From Gammaproteobacteria bacterium (lineage in GTDB: Bacteria; Pseudomonadota; Gammaproteobacteria; Steroidobacterales; UBA11654), in assembly GCA_029941465.1 (NCBI GenBank), contig JAPYQN010000008.1, positions 1-56,349 on the forward strand: a stretch of DNA of 56,349 bases, written 5' to 3'. Position 1 is the first letter of the stretch. Every line of letters starts with the position of its first letter. Below, piece after piece: positions 45,499 to 56,296 of the stretch. The notes below the pieces were generated by a model. It was not told the DNA's origin and searched no databases. It worked only from the letters and a program-made list of their open reading frames with translations. The position numbers and the translations under genes are program-made.

Positions 45499-46392
45499 AT
45501 GAATAACATCTGTTTACAATCGACTTCAATGCATTCAAAGATTTTTGATATTCTCGCCGAGGTAGAGGAGTTATTAGATCGAGAGCATTTATTTTATGGC
45601 CATGGTACCAACTGTGCAAGAGATGAAGCTTTAGCAATGGTTTTATCAGTTTTTGATCTCAATTACCCTGTGGATAATGATTTACTGTCTTTATTACCAT
45701 CCTCTGAACAGTGGCTAGATTTAAATGAGCTCTTATCACAACGAATATTTACTAAAATGCCACTGCCTTATTTAACGAACAAAGCCTATTTTTGTGAGCA
45801 TAAGTTTTTTGTTGATGACAGAGTTCTAATCCCAAGATCACCAATTGCAGAGTTAATAAAAAACAATCTAGAGCCCTGGGTTAATATTAAAAGAGTAAAA
45901 AAGGTTTTAGAGATTGGGACAGGATCAGGCTGTATAGCTTTGTCAATGGCTATGAAATTCCCTCATCTTGAGATTGTAGCTACAGATATCTCAAAAAGAG
46001 CTTTAGAGGTAGCCAAGATCAATACCAAAGCAATGAAATTAGAAAATAGAGTAAAGTTAATTAAGGCAGATCTTTTTACAAACCTTTCAGGGTGTTTTGA
46101 CTTAATCATCAGTAATCCGCCTTATGTAGCTCGGGAAATTTTTGAAAATCTACCCACTGAATATAGCTTTGAGCCCCAGAAAGCATTGGTGGCCGGAGAA
46201 AATGGACTGGATTTTATCTCAAGAATACTGCAAGATGCTCCTCCATTTCTTAATGATGATGGTGTTTTAATTATAGAGGCAGGAGTTGCATCAACTGAAG
46301 TTGAGAGAGTGTATAACCTTCCTTTTACTTGGATCAGCTTTGAACATGGGGGAGAAGGGGTCGCTTTAATTGAGGCAAAACATCTAGAATAG
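45499..46392 (+). CDS. prmB: Ribosomal protein L3 glutamine methyltransferase
   Basis: 297 residues. N-terminal helical domain typical of PrmB, then LEIGTGSGCIALSMAMKF (SAM site) and the catalytic NPPYV. Modifies a glutamine side chain of L3. Adjacent to aroC as in other gammaproteobacteria, which favours PrmB over PrmC. Confidence 0.92.
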   Translation: MNNICLQSTSMHSKIFDILAEVEELLDREHLFYGHGTNCARDEALAMVLSVFDLNYPVDNDLLSLLPSSEQWLDLNELLSQRIFTKMPLPYLTNKAYFCEHKFFVDDRVLIPRSPIAELIKNNLEPWVNIKRVKKVLEIGTGSGCIALSMAMKFPHLEIVATDISKRALEVAKINTKAMKLENRVKLIKADLFTNLSGCFDLIISNPPYVAREIFENLPTEYSFEPQKALVAGENGLDFISRILQDAPPFLNDDGVLIIEAGVASTEVERVYNLPFTWISFEHGGEGVALIEAKHLE

Positions 46393-46429
46393 AATTGGAT
46401 ACAATATAGTTATTAATTAAGAGAGAGTA

Positions 46430-47509
46430 ATGGCAGGCAATACAATAGGGAAACTGTTTACTGTAAGTACATCCGGGGAAAGTCATGGACACGGTATGGC
46501 TGCTATTATTGATGGTTGTCCTCCAGGAATGAGTCTTTCAGAAGAGGATATACAAAAAGATTTAGATAAAAGGAGACCCGGTCAATCTCGCTTTACTTCT
46601 CAACGTAAAGAGCCAGATGAAGTTCAAATTATGTCAGGGGTGTTTGAAGGAATGACCACAGGAACACCAATTAACCTAGTCATTAAAAATGTTGATCATA
46701 AATCTAAAGATTACAGTGATATAAAGGATAAGTTCAGGCCCGGACATGCTGATTATACTTACTATCATAAATACGGTATTAGAGATTATCGAGGTGGTGG
46801 ACGATCTTCTGCTAGGGAAACGGTGATGAGAGTAGCAGCAGGAGCAATTGCTAGAAAATTTCTAAGAGAGAATGCCGGAATAGAAATTTATGGTTACCTA
46901 AGTCAATTGGGTGCCATTGAAGTACCTCTCAAGGACAAATCGTTTATTTCCACTAACCCCTTTTTTGCAGGCGACCCAAGTAAAATTGAAGAATTGGAAC
47001 AATTTATAGACCAATTAAGAAAAGAGGGTGATTCTATAGGAGCCAAAATCAATCTTTTAGCCACAGGGGTTCCAGTAGGACTTGGAGAACCTGTTTTTGA
47101 CAAGTTGGAGGCTGATATTGCTCATGGATTAATGAGTATAAATGCAGTCAAAGGGGTTGAGATCGGTGCAGGTTTTTCAGTGGTGACTCAGCGTGGCAGT
47201 GAGCACCGTGATGAAATGGATACGGAAGGTTTCAAACAGAATAATTCTGGCGGAACTTTGGGCGGCATATCAAGCGGTCAAGATATCTTGGCGAGTATAG
47301 CTTTAAAACCAACATCAAGTATTATAAAGCCTGCTGAAACCATAGATAAAAGTGGGGAAGCAACTGAAATAATTACAAAAGGAAGGCATGATCCTTGTGT
47401 CGGATTAAGAGCCACACCAATTGGTGAGGCCATGCTAGCCATAGTCTTAATGGATCATTATTTACGTCATCGAGCCCAAAATGCGGACGTTGATGTTAGT
47501 GAACTATAA
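46430..47509 (+). CDS. aroC: Chorismate synthase
   Basis: 359 residues, normal length. Motifs [48 protein letters not shown] and [17 protein letters not shown]. Uses reduced FMN to make chorismate, the last shikimate step. Confidence 0.97.
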   Translation: MAGNTIGKLFTVSTSGESHGHGMAAIIDGCPPGMSLSEEDIQKDLDKRRPGQSRFTSQRKEPDEVQIMSGVFEGMTTGTPINLVIKNVDHKSKDYSDIKDKFRPGHADYTYYHKYGIRDYRGGGRSSARETVMRVAAGAIARKFLRENAGIEIYGYLSQLGAIEVPLKDKSFISTNPFFAGDPSKIEELEQFIDQLRKEGDSIGAKINLLATGVPVGLGEPVFDKLEADIAHGLMSINAVKGVEIGAGFSVVTQRGSEHRDEMDTEGFKQNNSGGTLGGISSGQDILASIALKPTSSIIKPAETIDKSGEATEIITKGRHDPCVGLRATPIGEAMLAIVLMDHYLRHRAQNADVDVSEL

Positions 47510-47514
47510 TTAAA

Positions 47515-48516
47515 ATGTCTCAATATAATGTTGCAATAGTTGGTGCAACCGGTCTTGTCGGGGAAACACTTATTTCATTGCTTGAAGATAGGGAATTTCC
47601 TGTTTCATCTTTGATACCGCTTGCTAGTGAGAGATCTCAAAATAAGCATGTTCAGTTCAAAGGTCAGGATATTAAAATCCAAGTGTTGAATGATTTTAAT
47701 TTTACAGGTGTGGATTTCGCTTTTTTTTCTGCCGGAGCTTTGGTTTCTGAACAATTTGTCCCAACAGCAGTCAAGGCGGGTGCAATTGTTATTGATAACA
47801 CTTCCCAATTTAGATATCAGGATCATATTCCACTGGTTATACCTGAAGTAAATCCGGATGCTTTAATCAATTTCTCATCAACGAATATTATTGCCAATCC
47901 TAACTGCTCAACCATACAGATGCTTGTGGCACTTCAACCAATTCATCAGATAGCTAAAATTACAAAAATAAATGTTTCCACATATCAATCAATCTCAGGA
48001 GCTGGGAGAAAAACATTGGATATCTTCAATCAGCAGTTAATATCAGATGAATATCCAAATTCTGATGATCCTATGTTGTTTGCTCACAATGTTATTCCAC
48101 AGATAGGTGAGTTTGATGAAAATGGACACGCTCTAGAAGAAATGAAACTGGTATGGGAGACGCAAAAAATATTCAATGATCAGGAGATTAGAGTGAATGC
48201 CACAGCGGTTAGGGTTCCAGTTCGTTTTGGCCATGCAGAAGCAGTATCTATTCAGACTGAGAAACCTATTGCGGTCAATGAAATTAATTGTTTGCTGCAA
48301 TCATCAGCTGGAATTAAAGTTCTACCAGATAATGAATCATACCCTTTACCTATTATTCATGGAGAAGGGACAGATGATGTTTTTGTTGGAAGAATCAGAA
48401 AAGATTTAACCACGGAGAATGGAATTAATCTTTGGATAGTGGCAGACAATATTAGAAAAGGTGCAGCTCTTAATTCGATTCAAATTGCCGAATTACTTAT
48501 AAAATCCTATATCTAA
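47515..48516 (+). CDS. asd: Aspartate-semialdehyde dehydrogenase
   Basis: 333 residues. NAD(P) site VGATGLVGETLISLL, catalytic cysteine in IIANPNCSTIQML, and RVPVRFGHAEAVSI. Second step of the lysine/threonine/methionine pathway. truA follows after 2 nt. Confidence 0.96.
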   Translation: MSQYNVAIVGATGLVGETLISLLEDREFPVSSLIPLASERSQNKHVQFKGQDIKIQVLNDFNFTGVDFAFFSAGALVSEQFVPTAVKAGAIVIDNTSQFRYQDHIPLVIPEVNPDALINFSSTNIIANPNCSTIQMLVALQPIHQIAKITKINVSTYQSISGAGRKTLDIFNQQLISDEYPNSDDPMLFAHNVIPQIGEFDENGHALEEMKLVWETQKIFNDQEIRVNATAVRVPVRFGHAEAVSIQTEKPIAVNEINCLLQSSAGIKVLPDNESYPLPIIHGEGTDDVFVGRIRKDLTTENGINLWIVADNIRKGAALNSIQIAELLIKSYI

Positions 48517-48518
48517 AA

Positions 48519-49307
48519 ATGACTGTCTCAGCAACTAAAATTGCTTGTGGAATTGAATATGTTGGAACGCAATATTGTGGATGGCAATTACAAGATAATA
48601 ATCTATCCATTCAAGGTGTTGTTGAGGATGCGATCAGCAGAGTAGCCAATGAGTCAGTTAGAGTGTTTGCATCAGGAAGGACAGATAGTGGTGTTCATGC
48701 TAGAGGCCAAGTGTTGCATTTTGTTACATCTGCTTCTAGGACTCATAACCAATGGCGAGAGGGTATTAATACCCATTTACCCAATGACATAAATATTTTA
48801 TGGGCTAAAAAAATGCCAGATGATTTTGATGCCAGACGATCAGCTCTTTCAAGAACCTATCAATATTTAATTCTTAACACCATTAGTAAAAACGTTTTCT
48901 CTTTTAATAGGGCTTTATTTATTGATCAAGAGTTAGATATAGATTTAATGAAAAGTGCCTGCAGTCATTTTATCGGTATTCATAATTTTAGTTCATACAG
49001 AGCTTCTAGCTGCCAATCAAAAAATCCTATTCGTGAACTCAAAGTGTTAACAATCGCTAGAAAGAACCACTTGATTACCATTGAGTGCACAGCCAATGCA
49101 TTTTTACATCATATGGTTAGAAATATTGTAGGGACATTAATTGATGTGGGACTAAAAAGAGTCAGTTCAACTGATATTCTTAGAATTATTGAAGCCCAAG
49201 ATCGAAGCTTAGCTTCAAAGACCTCAGCAGCACATGGCTTATATTTATTAAGAGTCGATTACCCTGATAAATTTGAATTGCCTAGTTCTGACATTGAGTT
49301 AACATGA
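48519..49307 (+). CDS. truA: tRNA pseudouridine(38-40) synthase
   Basis: 262 residues. Catalytic aspartate in FASGRTDSGVHARGQVLHF; also ANAFLHHMVRNIVGTLIDVG. Modifies positions 38-40 in the anticodon stem-loop. Immediate neighbour of asd. Confidence 0.97.
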   Translation: MTVSATKIACGIEYVGTQYCGWQLQDNNLSIQGVVEDAISRVANESVRVFASGRTDSGVHARGQVLHFVTSASRTHNQWREGINTHLPNDINILWAKKMPDDFDARRSALSRTYQYLILNTISKNVFSFNRALFIDQELDIDLMKSACSHFIGIHNFSSYRASSCQSKNPIRELKVLTIARKNHLITIECTANAFLHHMVRNIVGTLIDVGLKRVSSTDILRIIEAQDRSLASKTSAAHGLYLLRVDYPDKFELPSSDIELT

Positions 49308-49334
49308 AAAGTTTAAAGATGTACTAATGAGACA

Positions 49335-50201
49335 ATGAATTGGTTTAGGAAAATAGTTCCATCCCGGATTAAAACAAAGAAATCCCAGCGGGTTAAGTCT
49401 GTTCCTGAAGGTGTTTGGGTAACTTGTAATCAGTGCAAAGCTCAAATTTATCGTGCTGATTTAGAACGCAATCTTCATGTTTGTAATAAATGTGATCATC
49501 ATATGAGAATTTCTGCTCGTTATCGTTTAAGTCAGTTCTTTGATGAGGGTACGTCTAGGGAATATTTTAATAATTTAATTTCCATAGATCCTTTGAAGTT
49601 TAAAGACACAAAAAAATACAAAGACCGACTAACTGAATCTAAGCGAAAATCAGGTGAAAATGATGCTCTGATCGTTATGGATGGAAGCGTAAAAAAGATA
49701 AGAATGGTTGCTTGTGCTTTTGACTTCAATTTTATGGGCGGGTCAATGGGATCGGTAGTAGGTGAAAAATTTGTCAGAGCAGTTAATTTAAGTATTGATA
49801 CCAAAGTCCCATTGGTCTGTTTTTGTGCAAGCGGTGGTGCGCGAATGCAAGAAGCCTTTCTTTCACTAATGCAGTTAGCTAAAACAACCTCTGCTTTAGT
49901 GGAATTAGCTGCTGCAAAGATACCTTACATATCTGTATTAACTGATCCGACAACTGGAGGGGTTTCTGCAAGTATCGCAATGCTCGGGGATATTAATATT
50001 GCTGAACCTGGTGCATTAATAGGTTTTGCAGGCCCAAGAGTTATTGAACAAACTGTAAGAGAGACATTACCAGAAGGTTTTCAACGCAGCGAATTCCTTC
50101 TCGAAAAAGGCGCCATAGATATGATTGTTGATCGACGAGAGATGCGTCAGACAATTTCTACTCTCATTAGGAATCTGTTTAGCAATCAATCACAACAATA
50201 G
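49335..50201 (+). CDS. accD: Acetyl-CoA carboxylase carboxyltransferase subunit beta
   Basis: 288 residues. N-terminal four-cysteine zinc domain (CNQCKAQ ... CNKCDHH), then [32 protein letters not shown] and [16 protein letters not shown]. Forms malonyl-CoA with AccA. Leads the accD-folC-dedD-cvpA-purF run. Confidence 0.97.
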   Translation: MNWFRKIVPSRIKTKKSQRVKSVPEGVWVTCNQCKAQIYRADLERNLHVCNKCDHHMRISARYRLSQFFDEGTSREYFNNLISIDPLKFKDTKKYKDRLTESKRKSGENDALIVMDGSVKKIRMVACAFDFNFMGGSMGSVVGEKFVRAVNLSIDTKVPLVCFCASGGARMQEAFLSLMQLAKTTSALVELAAAKIPYISVLTDPTTGGVSASIAMLGDINIAEPGALIGFAGPRVIEQTVRETLPEGFQRSEFLLEKGAIDMIVDRREMRQTISTLIRNLFSNQSQQ

Positions 50202-50221
50202 TATTCAATAAGAGATTTGAA

Positions 50222-51490
50222 ATGAAAAGATCGAGTCTTTCAGACTGGTTAGAATATCAACAAGGACTTAATTCTAAAGAAATTGATTTAAATCTAACGA
50301 GGGTTGAGGAAGTCTATAATGCCCTTAATATAACTTTACCAAAGGGCAATATTTTTCTTGTTGGAGGGACCAATGGGAAGGGTACTACGGTTGCTTTGAT
50401 TGAAGACATGCTGATACAAAAGGGGCTAAAAACTGGTGTTTACACCTCCCCTCATCTTATTAACTATAACGAAAGAGTCTGTGTTGATAAAAACCCTCTA
50501 TCAGATACAGAATTGGTTAATTCTTTTGAGCAAATTGAGCAGTTTAGAGGCGCCGTTCCTTTAACCTATTTTGAGTTTGGCACTCTTGCGGCTTTTCATT
50601 TATTAGCTATGCATGAATGTGATGCTTGGATTATAGAGGTTGGCTTAGGAGGAAGATTAGATGCAACAAATATTATTCAATCTGATGTTTCCATCATCAC
50701 TAATATCGATCTAGACCATCAGGAATTTCTAGGTGACTCTATCGAAGAAATTGCTTATGAGAAAGCAGGAATAGCAAAATCCAATAGGCCAATGATTTAT
50801 GGGGATACAGTTGCTGTATCTATAATTGAGAAACAAGCCAATCTAGTTGACGCTCAATTAGTTGTAAGAGATAGAGAATTTTCAATTCAAAAAGAAGCTA
50901 ACCAGTTTTCCTGGGCAGGAGTTGAACATACAATCGAGGCCATACAAATACCTGAACACTGGGCTCAAGGGGAAATTAATAATCTAGCCACATCCTTGGC
51001 AGCCATAGAAAGTTATAACAGCTCGTTACTGCCCACAACAGAACTGTTGAATAATATTTTAAAAGATTTCTTTATTCCAGGACGCTTTGAACTAATAAAA
51101 TCAGGAACAAATTGGGTTTTGGATGTCGCTCACAATCCAGCAGCAGCTAAGAATTTTAGAAAACGATTAAACACATTAAACATTAAGCAAAACAATATAA
51201 TGATTTTCAGTATGATGAAGGATAAAAACCTAGATCTATTTATTAATGTTTTCAAAGACATTATTTCAGATTGGGTTGTTTGTAAAATGAACACAGAGCG
51301 TTCATACACAACACTAGAGCTAGAAAAGAAGCTTGCTAGGTTAGGGATAGACAACATTAAGGTCATGGAATCCACAGAGGAAGCTTTCAAATATGTTGAG
51401 AATCTTGAACCCATTAGCGACAATATTATAGTTTCAGGCTCATTTGAACTTGTTGGACCAGCAAAACAGTATTTGAGTGAAAAGAGATAA
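50222..51490 (+). CDS. folC: Bifunctional folylpolyglutamate/dihydrofolate synthase
   Basis: 422 residues. ATP site VGGTNGKGTTVALIEDML, TSPHLINYNERVCVD, EVGLGGRLDATNI, and VLDVAHNPAAAKNF. Adds glutamate to folates. Confidence 0.96.
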   Translation: MKRSSLSDWLEYQQGLNSKEIDLNLTRVEEVYNALNITLPKGNIFLVGGTNGKGTTVALIEDMLIQKGLKTGVYTSPHLINYNERVCVDKNPLSDTELVNSFEQIEQFRGAVPLTYFEFGTLAAFHLLAMHECDAWIIEVGLGGRLDATNIIQSDVSIITNIDLDHQEFLGDSIEEIAYEKAGIAKSNRPMIYGDTVAVSIIEKQANLVDAQLVVRDREFSIQKEANQFSWAGVEHTIEAIQIPEHWAQGEINNLATSLAAIESYNSSLLPTTELLNNILKDFFIPGRFELIKSGTNWVLDVAHNPAAAKNFRKRLNTLNIKQNNIMIFSMMKDKNLDLFINVFKDIISDWVVCKMNTERSYTTLELEKKLARLGIDNIKVMESTEEAFKYVENLEPISDNIIVSGSFELVGPAKQYLSEKR

Positions 51491-51495
51491 CGTCA

Positions 51496-51891
51496 ATGAA
51501 AGAGAAAATAGTTGGTTTATTTACACTGATCCTTTTAGTAGGGATAGCTTTATCTTTTTTATTACAAGGTCAAGGCTTAGAAAGTATTCAGCAATTTATT
51601 TCCAAAAAAAATTCAGTGGTTATTGAAAAATCGGAAGAGGTAGAACCAACTGAATTAATATGGGTTATTCAGATTGCAGCTTTTGAGAATTTTCAGGAAG
51701 CATTAATTTTATCTAAGGAGCTTGAAAGAAAAAGCTTTAATGTCTTTATTAATCAAAAAGACATTGCCACTAAAACCATATTCAGAGTAAGGATAAAGCC
51801 TAAGGACACAGAAGACCCTATTGAGAAAACAGTTAGAAGGTTAGAAAGAAGTGATTATTCCTATCAAATATTACCTCCTGGCCAACAATGA
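51496..51891 (+). CDS. dedD: SPOR-domain protein (DedD-like)
   Basis: 131 residues: one N-terminal TM helix (about 6-23) and a C-terminal SPOR domain (from WVIQIAAFENFQEALILSKE to the end) that binds denuded septal peptidoglycan. Much shorter linker than E. coli DedD. Position between folC and cvpA supports the name. Confidence 0.85.
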   Translation: MKEKIVGLFTLILLVGIALSFLLQGQGLESIQQFISKKNSVVIEKSEEVEPTELIWVIQIAAFENFQEALILSKELERKSFNVFINQKDIATKTIFRVRIKPKDTEDPIEKTVRRLERSDYSYQILPPGQQ

Positions 51892-52427
51892 TATACCATA
51901 TTCCTTTCCCTTTTTCTGTGACCTTTCCAGTGTTTATTTTTGGGTCAGAGGAGGTGATATCAATATTGGATTTTATCTTAATTGGTACTGTATCAATTTC
52001 AACTTTGTACGGATTTTTTAGAGGGTTTTTATCTGAATTATTCTCCCTGCTTTCATGGTTAATTGCCTTATGGGCTGCATTTAGCTTTGATGAAAACATA
52101 GTAGTAATATTTGGGTCTTTTATGGCTTCAGAAACCTTTAAAATATGGTTAGCAAGAGCTCTCATATTAGCTGTAATGTTATTTATTGGGGCTTTAGTTA
52201 GTAAAAAAGCAACTAAAACAATTGGTTGGAGTTTTGCGGGTAATTTATTAGGTGGGATTGCATTTGGTTTTCTAAGAGGATTGATTTTTGTAGCAATCAT
52301 CATATTTATGCTTGAGGACAGCAGTCTATATGGAGAACCTTTAGTTCAAAATGCATTTTTCTTGGAAGAAGCTGAAAAAATATCAGATTTTTTCTACAAT
52401 TTTTTTCTTGAGCATTATAATCAGTAG
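51888..52427 (+). CDS. cvpA: CvpA family membrane protein
   Basis: 179 residues with four hydrophobic segments; GTVSISTLYGFFRGFLSELF and GGIAFGFLRGLIFVAIIIFM are family blocks. ATG overlaps the dedD stop (ATGA). Needed for colicin V production and envelope homeostasis in E. coli; exact function unclear. Confidence 0.9.
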   Translation: MIYHIPFPFSVTFPVFIFGSEEVISILDFILIGTVSISTLYGFFRGFLSELFSLLSWLIALWAAFSFDENIVVIFGSFMASETFKIWLARALILAVMLFIGALVSKKATKTIGWSFAGNLLGGIAFGFLRGLIFVAIIIFMLEDSSLYGEPLVQNAFFLEEAEKISDFFYNFFLEHYNQ

Positions 52428-52459
52428 TCCTATTTAAATGATCTGAGGATTTAATTTAG

Positions 52460-53983
52460 ATGTGTGGAATTGTTGGTATTGTCAGCACTAAACCTGTTAA
52501 TCAGGAAATCTATGATGCACTAACTGTGTTACAACACCGAGGGCAAGATTCAGCTGGCATTATGACCGATGATAATGGGGTACTTTGTCTAAGAAAAAAT
52601 AATGGTTTGGTTAATGATGTGTTTACTGAAAAACACATGACCAGGTTGAGAGGCAACATTGGTATAGGTCATGTCAGATACCCAACGGCGGGTACTCTCA
52701 GTTTAAATGAGGCACAGCCATTTTATGTTAATTCTCCGTTTGGTATATGTTTAGCTCATAATGGTAATTTAGTTAATACTACTGAGCTTAGATTTCATCT
52801 AAAAGAGATTGATCGAAGACACCTTAATACTGAATCAGACACTGAAGCATTACTCAATTTATTTGCTCATGAAATTCAAATCCAACAGAAAGAATCATTA
52901 ACCCCTGAATCAGTTTTTAAAGCATCAACCGCTGTTTTCAATAAATGTTCTGGAGGCTATGCTGTTGTGGCGATGATTCTTAATGAAGGATTGGTTGCCA
53001 TGAGAGATCCTAATGGCATCAGACCACTGGTAATAGGAACTCGCGAGGCAGGCAGTAAAATTGAATACATGGTTGCCTCAGAAAGTGTAGCTCTTAATGC
53101 AGCTGGCTTTAGTTTAATGAGAGATATTTTGCCAGGGGAATCAATTTATATTAGTCAAAATGGTGACTTTTATTCAAATCAATGCGTTGAACCTAAAACC
53201 TATACCCCTTGTATCTTTGAGTTTGTATATTTTGCCAGACCAGACTCAATTATTGATGGTATGTCTGTTTATAAGTCACGATTGAGAATGGGAGAATTTT
53301 TAGCACAAAGAATAATAGAAAAAGGTCTTCATCATGATGTTGATGTGGTTATTCCTATTCCTGATACCAGCAGAAGTAGTGCCTTACAAGTTGCACATCA
53401 TTTGGGAGTTAAATACAGAGAAGGCTTTATAAAGAACCGTTATATTGGCAGAACTTTTATAATGCCTGGTCAAGAAAAAAGAAAAAAATCAGTCAGGCAA
53501 AAATTAAATCCTATTGGTTTAGAAATTAAAGATAAAAATGTATTGTTAATTGATGATTCAATTGTGAGGGGAACAACCTCCAAGCAAATTATCGAGATGG
53601 CTAGAGATGCTGGAGCAAAGAAAGTTTTCTTTGCTTCAGCAGCGCCTCCGGTAAAGTTTCCAAATGTTTATGGCATTGATATGCCAGCCAGCAGTGAATT
53701 GATTGCCAGCAATAAATCGGATGAAGAATTAGCTAAATTTATCGGTGCTGATTGGCTACTCTACCAGACACTTGATGATTTAATTGAATCTGTTCGATTT
53801 GAAGATTCAGCAGTCCAAGATTTTGATACATCTTGTTTCTCAGGGGATTATGTGACTAACGATGTTACTCAAACCTATCTGCAAAAGATCGAGCTACAAA
53901 GAAACGACGCTGCTCAAGTGAAACAAGAAAAAGAACGACAACAAATAGAGATTCAGGACCCCACCTCTACTTTAATTAATTAA
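52460..53983 (+). CDS. purF: Amidophosphoribosyltransferase
   Basis: 507 residues. Starts MCGIVGIV, so Cys 2 is the glutaminase nucleophile; PRPP motif VLLIDDSIVRGTTSKQI; also GHVRYPTAGT. Commits PRPP to purine synthesis. The 3' end overlaps convergent lpxH by 12 bp. Confidence 0.97.
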   Translation: MCGIVGIVSTKPVNQEIYDALTVLQHRGQDSAGIMTDDNGVLCLRKNNGLVNDVFTEKHMTRLRGNIGIGHVRYPTAGTLSLNEAQPFYVNSPFGICLAHNGNLVNTTELRFHLKEIDRRHLNTESDTEALLNLFAHEIQIQQKESLTPESVFKASTAVFNKCSGGYAVVAMILNEGLVAMRDPNGIRPLVIGTREAGSKIEYMVASESVALNAAGFSLMRDILPGESIYISQNGDFYSNQCVEPKTYTPCIFEFVYFARPDSIIDGMSVYKSRLRMGEFLAQRIIEKGLHHDVDVVIPIPDTSRSSALQVAHHLGVKYREGFIKNRYIGRTFIMPGQEKRKKSVRQKLNPIGLEIKDKNVLLIDDSIVRGTTSKQIIEMARDAGAKKVFFASAAPPVKFPNVYGIDMPASSELIASNKSDEELAKFIGADWLLYQTLDDLIESVRFEDSAVQDFDTSCFSGDYVTNDVTQTYLQKIELQRNDAAQVKQEKERQQIEIQDPTSTLIN

Positions 53984-54712
53984 ATCAATAAATTGGGGAG
54001 AGTCATTGCTCCAATCTATGATTATTGCACTGTCTTTAGCCCAATCGCCTAGAACATAACGATAATAAGTTTTACCGTCCAAAACAATTTCATGCTTCAT
54101 TGGTCTATGTGTGTGGCCATGGATCATAAGATCAATTTGATGCTCATTAAAGATTGCGGCCACTGCTTTCTCATTCACATCCATAATTTCAATTACTTTT
54201 TCCTGTTTTGATTGTTTACTGGCATCTTTAGCTTCGCCTGCTATTTTCAATCGTTTCGAGATAGGAAAGCTAAGAAATTCTTGTTGCCATTCAGGGTTTC
54301 TGACCATAGCTCTAAAGTTTTGGTAATCACGATCATCCAAGCACATTTGATCTCCATGAGTAATAAGAACTCGCTTCTCATTAATAGTTAAAAGAGCAGG
54401 ATCATCAAGTAATTCGATGCCTGTTTTTGACAAAAAAGTCTCTCCAATTAGAAAATCACGGTTACCGAATAAGAAAAAGACCTTTACTCCTGAGTTTGAC
54501 ATTGATGTTAAGAGTAGTTTTATTTCATCGTGAAAAGGATTGTCATAATCGTCACCTATCCATGATTCAAACAAGTCACCAAGAATATAAACTTCGGTGT
54601 CATTAATATTTTCTTTGATGATCTGTTTAATAAAAGTATGGAACAGCTTAGTAGTCTTTGGTTTAGACTCATCGAGATGGAGATCAGAAATAAAGTACCT
54701 GTTCACAGTCAA
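53972..54712 (-). CDS. lpxH: UDP-2,3-diacylglucosamine diphosphatase
   Basis: 246 residues. Calcineurin-like metal motifs SDLHLDE, LGDLFESWIGDD, GNRDFLIG, THGDQMC, HGHTHRP. Hydrolyses UDP-diacylglucosamine to lipid X in lipid A synthesis. Start TTG 54712, or GTG at 54706. Confidence 0.95.
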   Translation of the reverse strand: MTVNRYFISDLHLDESKPKTTKLFHTFIKQIIKENINDTEVYILGDLFESWIGDDYDNPFHDEIKLLLTSMSNSGVKVFFLFGNRDFLIGETFLSKTGIELLDDPALLTINEKRVLITHGDQMCLDDRDYQNFRAMVRNPEWQQEFLSFPISKRLKIAGEAKDASKQSKQEKVIEIMDVNEKAVAAIFNEHQIDLMIHGHTHRPMKHEIVLDGKTYYRYVLGDWAKDSAIIIDWSNDSPQFIDLIN

Positions 54713-54739
54713 TAGTTTAAATAGAAGCTTAGCGCCTTA

Positions 54740-55309
54740 TTAATCAACCCTTTTAACGTCCAAAATAATCACGGGTGCAACCGGTACATCTTGCATGCCG
54801 CCCATGGTTTGCGTGGCGTTACTGGCGATCGCATCTATAACCTGGAAACCATCAATCACATCACCAAAGACTGCATAACCCCAGCGAGTTGGCATTGGAT
54901 CAAGTGAAAAATTATCAGCGACATTAATATAAAACTGAGAGCTAGCAGTATGTGGATCAGTCGTTCTAGCCATGCCTAAAGACATACGCTGATTAGTAAG
55001 ACCATTTCCTGATTCATTAATAATCTCAGGGAGAGTTTCCTTCTCTTCAAGATCAACTGTAAAACCACCGGCTTGAATAACAAATCCTGCTATAACTCGA
55101 TGGAAAATCGTGTTCACATAAAAACCACTCTCGACATACTGCAGAAAGTTCTTAACTGTAGTTGGGGACCTATTACTGTCTAATTCAACAGTAAACTTAC
55201 CTGAGGTTGTGGTGAATTCAATTTGAGGGTAAGTCTCAGAGGCTTTCACCGATTGTACTGATGACAGCATAATAATAACCAGAGCAATAATTTTTATTTG
55301 CAGTTTCAC
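54740..55309 (-). CDS. Periplasmic peptidyl-prolyl isomerase (cyclophilin)
   Basis: 189 residues, with a signal peptide (about 1-23) and a cyclophilin domain: [52 protein letters not shown]. Assists periplasmic protein folding. GTG start overlapping the folD stop (GTGA). Equivalent of PpiA rather than cytoplasmic PpiB. Confidence 0.92.
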   Translation of the reverse strand: MKLQIKIIALVIIMLSSVQSVKASETYPQIEFTTTSGKFTVELDSNRSPTTVKNFLQYVESGFYVNTIFHRVIAGFVIQAGGFTVDLEEKETLPEIINESGNGLTNQRMSLGMARTTDPHTASSQFYINVADNFSLDPMPTRWGYAVFGDVIDGFQVIDAIASNATQTMGGMQDVPVAPVIILDVKRVD

Positions 55310-56169
55310 TGATCAGAGTTTAAAACTAATTCAGAGGCAAGTAGAGTATTTTTTATTAACATCGCCACAGTCATTGGTCCTACGCCGCCTGGAACCGGCG
55401 ATATCCAAGAGGCATTTTTTTTGGCACTCTCAAAATCAACATCACCTGTTAGTTTCCCATTTTCATCACGATTAATACCAATATCAAATACCACAGCATC
55501 CTTCTTAATCCAATCCCCAGGAATGAAATTTGGTTTCCCAACGGCAACGGCTAAAATATCAGCTTGTCTGACATGATCCTCAAGATTTGTAGTAAATTTA
55601 TGGCAAACAGTGGTTGTGGCACCTTTTAGTAGTAGTTCCAGGCAAAGGGGTCTACCCACTAGATTTGAAGCCCCGACTATGACTGCGTTCATACCCAATG
55701 GATCTATATCTATGGCTTCTAGCATGGTGATAATACCAATGGCTGTGCAAGGTCTGAGTAAAGGTATTCGTTGCATTAAACGACCTATCGTATAGGGATG
55801 AAATCCATCAACATCTTTGGTTGGGTCAATAGTTTCGATAACAATAGTTTCATTAATGTGTGAGGGTAGGGGGAGTTGAATCAGTATTCCGCTCACCTCT
55901 GGGTTGGTATTTAGGTTATTTACTAAATCCAATAATTCTTTTTGTGTTGTGGATTCAATTAAGTCGTAGTTAAAGGATAGCATCCCCACTTCTTCGCAAG
56001 CTTTCCTTTTATTTCTAACATAAACGCTAGAGGCTGGATCTTCACCAACTTGAATGACAGCTAATCCCGGCGGATTAATTCCATTAGCTTGATTGGATAT
56101 CACTCGGTTCTTGATATCCACGATAATTGAGTTAGCTATTTGCTTTCCATCTATAATGTTTGCTGTCAT
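55306..56169 (-). CDS. folD: Methylene-THF dehydrogenase/cyclohydrolase
   Basis: 287 residues from the ATG at 56169, which gives the usual N-terminus [15 protein letters not shown]; an upstream TTG would add 13 atypical residues. Motifs [52 protein letters not shown] and [15 protein letters not shown]. One-carbon folate metabolism. Confidence 0.95.
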   Translation of the reverse strand: MTANIIDGKQIANSIIVDIKNRVISNQANGINPPGLAVIQVGEDPASSVYVRNKRKACEEVGMLSFNYDLIESTTQKELLDLVNNLNTNPEVSGILIQLPLPSHINETIVIETIDPTKDVDGFHPYTIGRLMQRIPLLRPCTAIGIITMLEAIDIDPLGMNAVIVGASNLVGRPLCLELLLKGATTTVCHKFTTNLEDHVRQADILAVAVGKPNFIPGDWIKKDAVVFDIGINRDENGKLTGDVDFESAKKNASWISPVPGGVGPMTVAMLIKNTLLASELVLNSDQ

Positions 56170-56296
56170 CAAATTTATCTCTTTTAAGCGTGACATGATA
56201 GCAAACAATGCTTTGGTATCGCTTAGAAATCTTTTTCTAAAAAGTTAATGGTTTTTTTTTAATGAGAAGTATAATACCTCACGCATTGATTCTATT

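Noticed and set aside
51833-52303. 156-codon minus-strand frame
   Set aside because: Antisense to cvpA, which has clear family motifs.
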